Assembly: GCF_023278565.1 (NCBI RefSeq)
Contig: NC_064677.1
Span: forward strand, 3,782,001 to 3,846,000
Reading direction: 5' to 3'
DNA length: 64,000 nucleotides
DNA from: Colletotrichum lupini
Taxonomy: Eukaryota > Ascomycota > Sordariomycetes > Glomerellales > Glomerellaceae
The first letter of the stretch is position 1. Every line of letters begins with the position of its first letter. Positions 12,596-24,455 of the stretch are shown piece by piece. The position numbers and the translations under genes were made by a program. Below the pieces are notes generated by a model. It saw only the letters and a list, made by a program, of their open reading frames with translations, was not told where the DNA came from and searched no databases.

Positions 12596-15500
12596 AGATA
12601 CCGTCGTTAACGACCGATTGCTCGTTGCGCTTTTGCAGTTGCCGCGCCGATTAGCCTTCCAAATCGGCCTCACGTTCCGAACTACTACTGGGGTGTCGAC
12701 GATGATTGACAAATGATGATGGCGATCAGAAAGGCTTCTAGGGCCTAGAGAAGCACCTAGCCCGAACAACCTACATAAGGTCCAGGTCTAGCATTTTCCT
12801 GCAGGCGTCGACGTTTAGCTGGACGAGCCGTCACCGATGAACACCTTTCATCACTCGCAGGGGCTGTAGACTGGCGCGCTTGGCTGTCCTGAACATGTTT
12901 TGATTTCACCAGGTCTGCCGGGGAAGGGTTGAACCCTGCCACTGAGTCCAGACCGGATCGCCCAAACATGACCTCATTTACGGTTGGCGATGCTGATCGA
13001 GGCCTTTGGAGGCTCATGGAGCGACTGAAGCTCTGAACAGTCCAAACTACATTCATCGCCGCGTGTCGCGAAGCACCCGACTTGGCGATGCTTTTATCAA
13101 GCAAGTCCGCCATGCTGCCGCAGTGACCATTTACAAGCCCGGGAGTAATAATAGTGGGCGGCGGGAAATGGTTCCCATCAATGCTGCTGTATCACCCGAG
13201 ATTACCTACATAACAGCGGCGAGGCGAATGGCACAACATGGAGATCTCGACCGAAGATGGTCGCAATACCCACGTTTCCCAACTTGGAACGGAAACAATT
13301 TGCATCGCTGTTGATATGTGGCGGTGCAGCCCTATCATCAATCGGACTCTTCCAGTAAGAAATGGCCGTTTTGTTTCATGAGGCTTTGCCATTACTGCAG
13401 AGAATGTTGGGCTGGCCCCCCGGGCACTACCCAATCTCCGTGCCATTGCAGAAGAAAGAAGGATCCGCGACTTGGGCCGAAGAAAGTGGCTCTGAATGGC
13501 CACACATACACTCCGAGCTGCCGTCTCTGCATGCACGAACGGATGATGGTGAAGGGGACGGATATTGGCCGATGAGGAATATTGAAAAATACTAATATCA
13601 AAAATGTTTGGACGACGAGCGGCTGTGCAGAAAGAAGTCGATATCCTCCGAACCCCATCGGCAAATGCAACATGCTTGTGAAAACAAACAAACAAATTGT
13701 TTCTTAGGTCCTTGTCAAGATATGTACCCCGCAGCGCGAACATCTCGACCCATCGACCGCCCCCCCTTTATCCCGCCCGCGTTATCTTCTTTTGCACAAT
13801 CCCGAGATGAGATTGTTTTTTCACGAGGGAGCTTTTGTTTCTCAAACCCTGGTCGTTGCTTGTTTCTGCACTCAGATACCCCTTCTAACCCTTGTCGATA
13901 ATTCGGAGCAAGGAACGGGGGGGGGGCTTGGCCGGCACCGCGATCCCCTCCTCCCGCTCGACGACGGCGATTTAGCCTGGAAGGCCCGACTGCAAAGCCT
14001 TGCATTTTCCCGACCAATCTCCACGACCAATTGGGCATCTTGGGTTGTCGTCGCCCAGCACAGCTTGTGGGTGAAGACATCGACATCAGAAACAAAGTGC
14101 GGCTACTTCTGATCGTGGCGTTTCCTAGTGCCAGCCCATCCCCACTCGAGCGGTTCCTACGTCGCCTTACGGTCTGACGCCTGTCTTGATGTCCGCCTTA
14201 CGCTACATGTTGTGGGACAGTGGGAGTGAACGGTCGTTAGTAGCGTTGCATTCCAAAGCACGCTTGGAGTGGAGGGTCTCAGGCCTATCGCAAACGACAT
14301 CTGCTGGTCCTTCATCCCCATGCATATGCTCCTGCAGCGCACCAGTCCTCGCAACCGACTCAGGGCCGGGGACTGTGTGACGGCTCTGGACGTGTCCGGC
14401 AAAGGCTTGCACCCATGAGGAAATGTTTGGCTCCATTGGCGATGCTGCAATAGCAACGCCATTAAGCCCTCTCATAATTTGTAGCTGGGTCCACGCGAAC
14501 CTTTCTCACCTCCACGAGGAATCGCAGCTTTCATAACTCGAGAGCTCCTCTCCGGGAACAAAACAGCGTTCCGATTAGTAGATCGTCAGTCGTGGATATC
14601 CTGGCTCTCGTCACGACGACAGCGTACACCTTTTCTGCCGCTCTGCCGGCCTTGAAAATTGGCACGAGAGAGGATATACTGACCCGGGGACTATCTTATG
14701 CCTGATTTTGATTTGGATGAGGTACTATGGCGACCTCTTGCACCCAAGGTACTCTCATTAGGTACTCTCTGCGGAACCTTTGGCTAGGTCTTGCGAGACT
14801 CTTCTCGGTAGAAAGGTTTGAGGCCGCAGATACACATTCTTGCCTCGTTTGTGGTTCGACTTTGATGATACTTTGGCAGGCCAGTTCTCGAGATCGCAGA
14901 CACACAGATCCCATCGATGGGCAAACGCAAGCCTACGCAAATGTCATCGGCGCTGCGGCAAAGCACTCTAGAATGCAACAGCAGGTGGTAGACCGCGTGC
15001 TGACAGGGTGGCTGGATTCGCCTCCTTGGTTCCCCCTGATCAAGGCACCGAGGGCCTAAGTAGTCAATGATGTCGCGTCCGACGCCGTTGCTGTCATCCA
15101 CTCGGGGCTGCCACTTTCAGGGCCCCTTGTGTCTATCAATCCCTAGACCCAGACGGCGTGCTCCTCCCCGCCTCGATCACAATGTCCGTGGGCGTCGCCG
15201 ACGTCGACGACGACGACTGTCGTGGACACTGGGCATCAACTGTTGCGATGACGAACGTATCACAGGAAAGGGGCGCAAGACCATCTTTCGTACGATTATG
15301 ATGATCGGGCCTGGATGCTTCCTGCCAGGACGACTCGCGCGACTGTCAGAGCAAGGTGTTCTTGAAACCCTCTCCCCCTCCTTCGCTGACTATAGAGTCG
15401 TATTGAATCGCAAGATTCTTTCCGAAGCAAAAGTGGAGCTAGGGTCGTAGGGACAAGAAACCTTTTTTCTCTCCTGTTCCCTTGGCCTTTGCCTGTGGGA

Positions 15501-18008
15501 GCTGGTCGGCAAGCAAGCACGCAGTATGGCTTGGCTGAGCTTCTATTCATATTCTCATCGTGTTTGGTGTTTGTCCGTACCATAGCACGCTGCGACGCCG
15601 GCTTCGTCAGTCGACACGCGGGCGGGCGTATCTTTTCCTAACTCCCTCCACCACCGTCAATATTTGCCTCGCCCACTCTTGGCCTCACTCCACTTGTCTT
15701 CAGCAGAAAAGTGTGAATCTGGCGAGAATCCATCACAGCAAGATTGCAACGTGGGTTCTTTCCACGACTGCATAGAACCTACGGCACTTGGACCCCTTCT
15801 CCACTTCCTCGCCGGCGTCATCAACGTGCTTGATCCCCATCCGGTACTGACTTCCCCGGGTCCATGATCCATGAGCAATATCATGAAATGGCAAGATGAG
15901 GGAGATGGCAGCTATGGCCATGCTGCCGTAGGGCCAACACTCGGAGACTGAGTGATCACCAACTCTCACAGGGCCGAATGCTCCGGTGATCTCGGGCCTT
16001 GCAAGTTTTATGACCGTAGATGGCTTCACTTTTCTGAATCGACGGTCGTGGGTTTAACCTTACGTATGTAGCAGTTGTCCCGGTGGCAACATATCCAACA
16101 CGACGGCACGGACAGCAGCGGCGGCGGCGGCGACGAAGTTACTTGTTCTTTCACTGACGCCACTACCTACAGCTTGATTTTGACAGAAGAGGAGGGTGTG
16201 TATACGGGTTGCAGACGCGACGGCGATCAGAGCTTGATAGGTGGCACCCCTCCTCTACCTGCTCTTTCTCTCGGTCTCTGGTTGTATTACCTACTCTCCT
16301 CGAGGCCCTCTCTCCCTCTCTCCCTCTCTTTCTCGCTCGCTCATACTTCCCTGCCATGGGACGTACGGCGTACGGGAGCATCAAGGGCCTAGGGCCGTGG
16401 CAGTTAACCTTGATCTTAAGACCTTGGATCTTAAGGCCATGTCCACTCGAGCAATGATTTGAATGGCCCCATTCACATCCACATCCCCCCTCCATCACAC
16501 TCGAACTCACTTGAACACACGCCCCCTTCCCCCCTTTTACTCTGCAAATCTGCAACGATGCCCACAGTATGCTGTAGCGAACTGTGTCGTACTCTTCGGA
16601 TGTTTTTTTTTCTTCTTGTGTTAATCTGCTTGCTGGGTTGCCACGCCTTCGGTGAACCCCCCGGAGCCCCTCTCTCTCAAAGCTCGCCTCTCCTCTTTCC
16701 GGACCCGCCTGGGTTTTTTCGGGATCTATCCGTACCAACTTGCTCTGCTACTCGTAAATGAGCAAAAGCTACGGGATCTGAGTTGAGCTGCTGGGAAAGG
16801 GGAGGGGTGGTGGCAGTTCAGGTTTCTTGGTCCTTTGGTCCTTGTTTCCTACTCCGGCAGACGACACTCCCGGCGGGACACTTCACGAATTGTACGGTCA
16901 AGTCGCAAAGCTAGCCCTCATAACGATTCAAGCGAACGAACCTCTGGCGTGCGGCTCTCTCCCTCATATCGTGTCCGCCCGCTACCATCACGACTCAGAC
17001 GACGACGCAAGCTATCCCGCTGCCCGCCATTCCTCGCCCGTGACCCGCGTCCAACCGTGTCACCCATCACGCGGTCCGCTGCTTCTCTCGGGGAGAGGAA
17101 GGAGGGTAGCACGGTAGGTAGACTGGAGGAGGGGTTGGAAAAGCCGTTGAACTAATTGAACCCCCAAGCACGCACCCCGGAAAGCGGAGCAGCGAAGAGC
17201 AGAGAGCAGAGTAGAGTAGTATAGTACAGATTAGAGCTTCTTCTGGAGAGTAGCACCCGTTTCTTAGCAGCTCTGAGGGTGTTACTTTCCCCTTTCTGCT
17301 CTGCTTCGCTCTTCTCGAGTCCTTGCTGACCCTTGATTGTCAGGTTCGCACAATGTCCCCTTTTCTTTTGCTACACTGACTTGGGGCTAGCCTTGCCTTG
17401 CCCCTCTCTTCCACCCCCCTTGCTAGAACTCGAGCTACCTTGTGCCTTACCTGAGAGCTCTCCGCAGGCGCAGGCGGCAGCATTCCATTTACCCCCCTGA
17501 TTATAAGGCAGGAAGCCGAGCAGCGGCTGGCGGAGTGAGAGGCTGGTTGACAGGGCCTTTGACGAGGGGAGATTGTTGGCAGGAGAGAAGAGTGAGTGAC
17601 TTTGTGTACGCGGAGTATCAGTATGGAAACACTACGGTAAGTCGGTACATACCACAATACAACGTAACCCCCCCTTTGGCCCCCTCCTCCCGCGCGAGTG
17701 GGTAGGCGAGATTTAAGAGAGATATCTGTGGTTAGCTAGGTATGTAGGTATGCTGCTGGGTGCGTTATATTCTGCGTGATTTGAAAGGATGAACGTCTCA
17801 GGATGGCCGGCGGTGGTGGTCGAGCTTGGGATGTTGAAGGAAGAGGAGGAGTATCCGTAGAGAGAGGAGTTCGGACAGTTTGAGGAGAGCAACGTGCCTC
17901 TTCTCTTGATGTGTGAACAGTTCCGAGGAAGGAAGATCAAGCTTTGATCGTTTGTGACTTGAATCCTGGTCTCCTGTATTGTTTTTTTGGCTTCCATGCT
18001 GGTAGACT

Positions 18009-18019
18009 GTACTCCGTAC
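18009..18019 (-). repeat. GTACGGAGTAC dispersed motif, copy 2
   Basis: Exact reverse-complement copy of the motif at 12585-12595. Confidence 0.7.
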
Positions 18020-18223
18020 ATTCTCTCTCGTCTCCTCTATACGAAAAGGCAGCTGTCCAGTGTTGGTTTCGTCTTTGTTTTCTCCTTTTCTCTTCATTTC
18101 TCAAGTACCAATCTGCGCGGTTATTCTTCTCGGGATATGTTGCCTGGATTCTGTGATATCGTTCGAGGTATCCGTTCTCATGGGTTGGATGAATGGATGG
18201 ATGGCTTGGTAGATGTGATGAGA

Positions 18224-18240
18224 CCCCCCCCCCCCCCCCC
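18224..18240. repeat. Homopolymer run of 17 C
   Basis: An unbroken C tract. Its length may be inaccurate, as long homopolymers are a common sequencing error site. Confidence 0.85.
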
Positions 18241-18640
18241 TTCTTCCTCCCCTGGTAGGCAAGAACAGATGCCGTCGTCGGATTCCGAAAAGGGTCGGGG
18301 GGGCGAAGTGAATCAAGCGAGATGGGAAGGCTACGGTCAACCGTTTGGCGCAGTGTCATCACATATTTGCCGTTTGCTCTTCTCAGGTCCAGTGAAAGGG
18401 AGGTGTTCATCAGACCCTGAGGTTGAAGTGTTAAGAGGTTCTAGATATTACATTTTCGTATCCGTACACCGAAGTGAGCTCCAAGGTGAGGGAACTTGGC
18501 AATGCTGCCTTTGTACAGTTCCTACTTGCTTGTTCCCCCTTCCCCCGGGGCCTCGGCTTGAGTATCCCATCTCTTTGATCCTTACACCGATCTCGTTGCC
18601 CCCCTCGTAATTCAAGTCTCCGTTGTTTGGCTGTACGGAT

Positions 18641-18651
18641 GTACGGAGTAC
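18641..18651 (+). repeat. GTACGGAGTAC dispersed motif, copy 3
   Basis: Third exact copy, preceded eleven bases upstream by a partial TGTACGGA copy. Confidence 0.7.
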
Positions 18652-19609
18652 TCCCTAGGTCACTCATTTAATCAATCGGGCTCGGCAGTCGGGGGGAGAG
18701 AGACGGGGAAAGGGGGGCCGGGAAATAATCGATCTGGAAGGAGGAAAGCTTGGGAGATTGAGGACGGGATATCCGAGAAAGGGGACGGGAGAGAGGAACC
18801 AGGGGAGAGTAAGTTCACTTTTTTGAGATGCTTGTGGGTTCCTGCTCTGTAACCCAAGGCATACCAAGTCTTCTTTTCGGGTCTTCAATATGGCTTGCAA
18901 AGCGTAGCTTGGATCAGAAGGGTTACCTAGAGGACAACATCGGAAGGAGGGCGAAGAGAGTAGGGTATCGGCTGTCATCCTGCCCCTACATCTACCCAGC
19001 GTCATGTGAATACTGTAGCCCCCCTAGCCACCGCATATCTTCTTGAAGGGACTTTGAGAAAGGGGGGCCTTTGTAGATGGAGCTTTGCCTTGGGAAGTAG
19101 CCCATGCTGCTGATGATGCCAGCACTGCAAGAGCAACAACCTCGTACTTGGGTAAGTCTGCCATGATCTTCACGGCAGGAGCAAAGGCAGCTAGGAAGAG
19201 AGAGGATTAGAATTGAAAGAGACTGATACGGACGGAAGGATCAACATCAGTTCTGTATTAACGAGCCGGTGGGTGCCTTAGATGTTCATAATCTAGATCA
19301 AAACCGATCATCATGGAAAGAAAGGGGAAGCAGGGAGGGAGCCATTCGTTCTTTGGCCGACATGCTGCTGGGCAACTGCCTCTTTATCACATCACAGCAC
19401 CACAAATCACGGTTCCTAAAGCTCCAGTCAAGTGTTTGTGGTTCATTAACATCATCGTCTTCTCAGACCTTCATCGTCCCATCATCCTGTCGTCGTCTCC
19501 AAGTTACTATGCCGTGAGGCGGTATCACGGCCCCTTTCTACCAAAGGTGAACACCCCGCCCGATTGTACCTTAGATAACCCATCCAATTCGCAGTGAATT
19601 TTCATTCGT

Positions 19610-21660
19610 TCAGTCGTCGTCGCTATCCCCTTCCTGGTCTGCCAACGCCATTTGAACAAAGTTTCTGATCCAAGCCTGCTGCGCTGCATCGAGCTCGCCG
19701 TCACCCAAACCCTCGACCATATCGGGATCAAAGTCTTCATGCCGACGGGGAGGCGCCCCCCGTCGAGCCTCCGGCTGCTGGTTCTGCCCAGGTCCGCCTC
19801 TGTGATTACCACGGCCGCCCCGACCTCCACGGCCGCCACGGCCACCTTGAGCTGCTGGAAATCCTCTTCTCGCAGGATTGGGAGGTGCCTGTGGAGCGGC
19901 TGGCGGGATGGGACCATGAAGTGCTGCTCCGATTCCTGCTCCTCCTCGACCTCCTCTCGGAGCTGGATTGGCCTCGATACGTAAAACAAGCGGCCCCTCT
20001 CGAGCAACACCACCCGCCGCAGGACGTGCTGGCCTATCCGCATCGTTCGCCTCTGTATCTGAGTCGCTGTCGTCCGGCTCTTCGATCTCGGGAACAAGGT
20101 CAATCACCGGAGCTGGAGGTGCGGGAGGCGGGATCTCCAAAAGCCGCTCGATCTGATGTCCACCAGCGAAGCCAATGTCGACATTGTCGCCGTCGCCGCC
20201 TTCGAGCTCCCACAAGCGCATGTAGCAAGAAGTGATCTTGCCGTTAGGCTGTTCATTGAAATGGGCATACGGATTTCTCGGGTCGAGCCAGGCCGAACAT
20301 AGATAGCAAAAGTGGGAGGCGCAGCGGAAGCAGATCATGTGATTGCAGCCGTGAGTCTTCTGCGCCGGGACGCCACACGTAGGGCAAGGCGTCGTATGCA
20401 GGTTGATGTAATCGATTGAGGCCTGTTCCTCTTCAGAGATTTCGCCCTTGTCACGCTTGGGCGTACATCTGATGAACTCGCCATGCCATGACTGGTAGCA
20501 GCGGCTGCAGAAAGCGAACCCACAGTCTTCGCAGATGGCTATCAGATCTTCAGCCTGGAAGTTCTTCTTCGCCTTTTTCTTCTTTTCGCCCGCGCCGTCT
20601 TCTCCGTCAGCGTCGGTCTCGTCATCGGTCTCTTCATCCGAACTCTCGTCGATCGTCTCAAGTCCCTCGGGCTTCCTGTGCTTTTTGGACCTGGCCGCAC
20701 CCTGGCACCAAGATCGGGGGCAGTAGATCGTATTCTTGTCGGATTCGAGTTCGTTCTTGTACTTGAGCGTCACGTAGCGAGTCACCATGTCATGGGGTAG
20801 CCCCATCTGAAGCAGTTCACTAGGACTGATCGAGGTTTTGACCTTCCTCTTCTTTCCCTTGCCCGATCCTCGCGCCGCTTCGGCGCGCTCTTTGGAACAA
20901 TTGGGGGCGAGGCAGCGGACAGTCGCTAAGTCTCCTTCCGTAATAGCATTACTGTAGAAATCCTGCAAGCACTGAGTACAGAAGATATGGCCGCAATCGA
21001 GCATCTTGTGGCACATTGAGCCCTTCTTGGGATCTGCCGATAGTAAGCGTTAGCAGCCAAGAATACTGGGACGCGGAGGGGAACCATACCCAGACAAACA
21101 CCGCAATCAAAGGTCTCCTTCTCGAATGCCGCCCGAGTAGCCTCAATGTCGTAGTCCAGAATGGCAATCTTGTGCAACGGGTCGATCTCCAACGCGCCAG
21201 CTCCGTCAACCATGCCAAACACATCGTCAGCCGCTTGCTGGATCTGGTCAATGTAGGAAAAGACAATCATGTCGCGACCCATCTCCTCCCATAATCTCGG
21301 TCCGTCATTTTCCAGCTTTTTGGTCACATCTTCGGACAGCCACGGCGGCGATGTACTGATGCTGACACTCGGGGGCTTGTCGGAGGGGTAGCCCTTGGGC
21401 AAGCCCATGCGAATCACGACGGCGGGAAGGTGCGAGAGCTCATGGGAGTCGACTCGGGGTTCGACGCCGGGTACCTGGGCGGCGACTGTATCGTCGGCAT
21501 TGGATGCGGCCGGGAAGGTGACCGTTACGGGTTTCGCGGGATGAACGGGCAGCTCGATAGTGAAGCAAAAGGGCCGGTGATCGTCGAGCTCGATTTCGGG
21601 GAAGATTGCCTGCAGAGAACTGAGCTCATCCTGGCGCGGGTCGTCGCTATCGTCGTCCAT
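19610..21660 (-). CDS. itt1: RWD-RBR E3 ubiquitin-protein ligase (ITT1/RNF14-like)
   Basis: Two exons, 21660-21090 and 21033-19610, around a 56-nt GT-AG intron (21034-21089) with a CTAAC-like branch point; the sum is exactly 665 codons (664 aa). Residues 1-150 form an RWD domain. RING1 starts at Cys185/Cys188 and runs through the CGHIFCTQC segment; an IBR follows (about 295-380); RING2 starts CPTC (407-410) and carries GCNHM, whose Cys420 is the expected catalytic thioester residue. RBR ligases take ubiquitin from E2 onto this Cys and then to substrate; yeast Itt1 and human RNF14 are linked to translation. The C-terminus is Pro/Gly/Arg-rich with RGG repeats (about 575-600), which suggests RNA or ribosome contact (inference). 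The ATG has a good context (GCC-ATG-G). It is divergent from the dolichyldiphosphatase gene. An acidic, Lys-rich insert separates IBR halves. Assignment to the RBR family is secure; orthology to ITT1 is probable. Confidence 0.93.
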
Positions 21661-22684
21661 GGCTACTACTGGTTGGAAGGCGCGTATTGCATGCTTTGAG
21701 GAAAATTAAAATCAAAGCTGCCAGGCAGTCGTCAAGAAGCGAGTGGGGTTTTGCGCTTATATGAAGTAGCGACGAACATGGGAGATGGGTATTTGAACGC
21801 GGAGAGACGACTGGTGGCGAAAGTCGCAAAGATTTGGTGGTGTTGGCGAGTGCGTGATGGTGATGATTGGAAATAAACTGGAGACGGTCGCGGAACCCGC
21901 GAGAAGTGCGACTGGCTATGACGGGACCATTCTTTTTTCTCTTCTCGGGCCAAGGTAAGTAATCTAGCGCGGGGGAGAAGAAGCGAGAGATCGCGGGTGT
22001 AAGAGCGCCTAGATTAAAAAAAAAAAAGTTGGCTGACTGGCGTTCGGACAGACAATGAAATGATGACTCTTTGGCCGTTACAATCGCGGGGCAAAAAGAG
22101 GCAGCAGAAAAGAATGACGGTGGGGTCATTCGTTATCAGTCTGTCCCTCGGCCGATAGGAGTGACAAAGGGCGACGCCGCGACGGGAACCTTCAAGCAAA
22201 TGTGGAAGGCACGAAGGGTCCAGGCCTACGGATACCTACAAGCCACAAAGGCGCCATAGAATAATTAGGCATGCTCGCACAACCGCATGCTGTGCTGGCT
22301 GACGGGGAAATACAAGCTCCCGATTGGCCCGAGCTCGAACCTATGCAACCTGACGTATTTATGCAAGTACGCAATGGAAGAGAAGAAATAGAAGCTTGGC
22401 CGTAGCCCGGTGCACTTTGCACAGCTACACTTTGACAATTCTAGAGTGCTGTGCACCACGATCCGCGACGTCTGCTCTAACTTTACCAGCCCCTAGGAAG
22501 AGTCAGTCAGTCAGCCAGACAGCCAGCTCAATATCTCTCCACCGCCCAACCTCTTTCCCGCTGAGGCACATGGCATCCCGCATTTAAGAACTCTCCAGAT
22601 CCCTCTCCTCCTCCTCCATCCCACTGAGGACAAGGCCACCATATCTAAAGTCTCGGTCAGGCAAATGCAGTCGAGTCGAAAACC
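21661..22684. promoter_or_regulatory. Divergent promoter region between RBR ligase and dolichyldiphosphatase
   Basis: About 1.0 kb between two divergent start codons. No coding exon is visible. There is an A-run near 22016-22027 and CT-rich DNA before the plus-strand gene (22540-22620), usual for fungal leaders. No clear TATA box or factor site that I would defend. Confidence 0.5.
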
Positions 22685-23463
22685 ATGGATCAAGACACGA
22701 GACCACTAGCCTCTCTTTCCCTGACACACGTCTACTATGTGAGACCAGAACCCCGGGGAACTACTTTCTGCCAGTGACTTGCTTGAATAAAAACACTAAC
22801 CAATACGTTTGAAACCACACACAGGACCCCGACGACTCCCTCTCCTTCCTCTGCGCATGGCTCGCGCTCCTCCCGCAAGCCCTCTGCATCGTCTACGCGA
22901 CCCTGATCTGGTCCACCCGCGAGGTCGAAATCGCCCTCATGTTCGCCGGCCAGCTGGGCTGCGAAGCCATCAACTTCGCCCTCAAGCGCCTGATCAAGGA
23001 GGAGCGCCCCCGCCGCATCCACGGAAAGGGCTACGGCATGCCCAGCTCCCACGCCCAGTTCGTCGCCTACTGGTCCGTCTTCCTCGTCCTGTTCTTGCTG
23101 GTCAGGCACCGTCCCTCGTCCGCGCGCCGGCACCACCAGCCGTACTCGCTCGTCGAGCGCGTCGTGGTCAGTGTCGCTGCGCTGGGCATCGCTGCGGCCG
23201 TGGCGTGGAGCCGGATATACCTAAATTACCACACCGAGAAGCAGGTGATGGTGGGGTGCTTGGCCGGGACGGTGTGTGCCATCGGCTGGTTTTTGGTCAC
23301 GGCTATTGCGAGGGACTTTGGGCTTCTGGCCTGGGGCCTGCAGACGCCCGTTGCGCGGCTGTTCAGGTTTCGGGATCTTGTCGTGGAAGAAGACCCTTGC
23401 CAGGCTGGCTGGGATAAGTGGGAGGAGAGGCGTGTGGAGGCAGACCAGCAGAAGACTAAATGA
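22685..23463 (+). CDS. CAX4: Dolichyldiphosphatase, PAP2 family
   Basis: Two exons, 22685-22738 (18 codons, start ATGGATCAAG) and 22825-23463; the 86-nt intron has a CTAAC branch point near 22796 and ends CACAG. The product is 230 aa, the usual size for Cax4/Cwh8/DOLPP1. The three PAP2 phosphatase motifs are present: K72-x6-R79-P80, PSSH (91-94, with acid-base His94) and S147-R148-x5-H154. Hydrophobic segments flank them, as expected for an ER membrane enzyme with its active site in the lumen. It hydrolyses dolichyl diphosphate released by oligosaccharyltransferase to dolichyl phosphate, recycling the carrier for N-glycosylation. The first exon ends in VYY and joins DPDDSLSF without a frame change, which supports the model. 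The GYGMPSSHAQF block is characteristic of this subfamily rather than of general PAP2 lipid phosphatases. Confidence 0.93.
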
Positions 23464-24455
23464 AATAAGCAGAGCTACGTTGCATTCTTGCGTTGTGGAA
23501 TCCGCAGGACCTTGTGCATCGAGATGAAGCAAATGAATTACCACAGGCTTCACTATTTTGATTGTGTGTCGGTATCAGTAGGCTTGCCAATTTTCTGCAC
23601 CAACCTCATGATACCCTCAAATCGCCGTTCGGGGCGTCCCACGATACCGCTAAATGTCTGGTCTCGTGTTCCAAAAACAAAGAGAGATTCCTGTAACAGA
23701 GAAGGCGAGCCAAGTCTAGGACCACACGAGCTCCTCTAAGAGTTGGGTTTTTAATGCAGGGTGGCTTCCAAAGCCAGCGGGAACGGGAATTTCATCACAT
23801 GAGCGTGGAATTTCTACCAAGGCAGACGACGATTTCACTACTGTAGTTTCAGGGAACTATTAGTCTCCAAGCCTCCTGTCAGTTGAGTTAGCATCTCGGA
23901 CGGTAGTAGCTGGCAGTGCGGAAAGCGACTGGCATTTATCACGGTTTCACGCAAATGGTCCGCCAAGTTCATGATTGTTTGAGCTCTTTGATTCATTGAG
24001 CTATCTCTTCTGTGCTGTAGAGCCCTCTGGTGGCCTTTAGCTCCGCTCGCCAAATTCGTCTCATGGCTAGTCATACCGTCGTCATTGCCATCCTTCCATT
24101 TGGTAGTCCTTGACTCTTTGATACCTCCTTTACTGGGTTCTCCTACACTCCAATGAAAGCCTTGTTCCGCCCCCGAGATCGTACACAACGTGCTTTTTTG
24201 GAGCACATCGCCAAAGAGACATAAGAAACAAACAATATGTAGACGTTATTAGTCATACAGGTATCTCCGCATAAAACGCCATCCAATGAAATAGTAAATA
24301 TAAGAAGAGAAAATAGTTCGCCAACAAACTCCGTTCAGTGACCGAAAAAGTTGGATCATACGCTTTTACCGCCCGGTGTAGTCGAGTGTCTATAACGTTT
24401 TTTTTTGTAGCGCGTGCGATAAATGCCAGTGTTGATACAGGTCGCGGATCTGGGC
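23464..24455. other. Convergent intergenic region
   Basis: About 1 kb between the 3' ends of the dolichyldiphosphatase (plus) and seven-helix protein (minus) genes. It must contain both 3' UTRs. A 122-codon minus-strand frame (23838-24206) lies here but has no recognisable features and sits in the expected 3' UTR of the membrane-protein gene. No gene supported. Confidence 0.5.

Larger units (their letters stand above)
3804..19609. other. Long gene-free region
   Basis: About 15.8 kb in which I can support no gene. Open frames of 60-190 codons exist on both strands, but they overlap in several frames, lack recognisable domains and cannot be joined into convincing spliced products. Visible features are a 12-mer GGTAGTGGCAGT array (6111-6155), GCC triplets (about 9024-9047), repeated GGTAAGGTA-type words (5048-5090, 6535-6544), three exact GTACGGAGTAC copies and a 17-C run (18224-18240). 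It could be intergenic spacer, long leaders of genes outside the window, non-coding RNA, or very divergent small genes. Confidence 0.5.

Noticed and set aside
13192..13743. 183-codon minus-strand frame
   Set aside because: No domain or composition typical of a protein; several other frames cross the same interval.
16558..16761. Small frame with a hydrophobic start (MFFFLLVLICLLGC)
   Set aside because: Looks like a signal peptide, but the rest is short and Pro-rich, with no spliced continuation I could find. The hydrophobic part comes from a T-run.
22809..23417. 202-codon plus-strand frame overlapping the dolichyldiphosphatase
   Set aside because: It is an out-of-frame reading of the PAP2 gene, Arg/Pro-rich as expected from GC-rich codons in the wrong frame.
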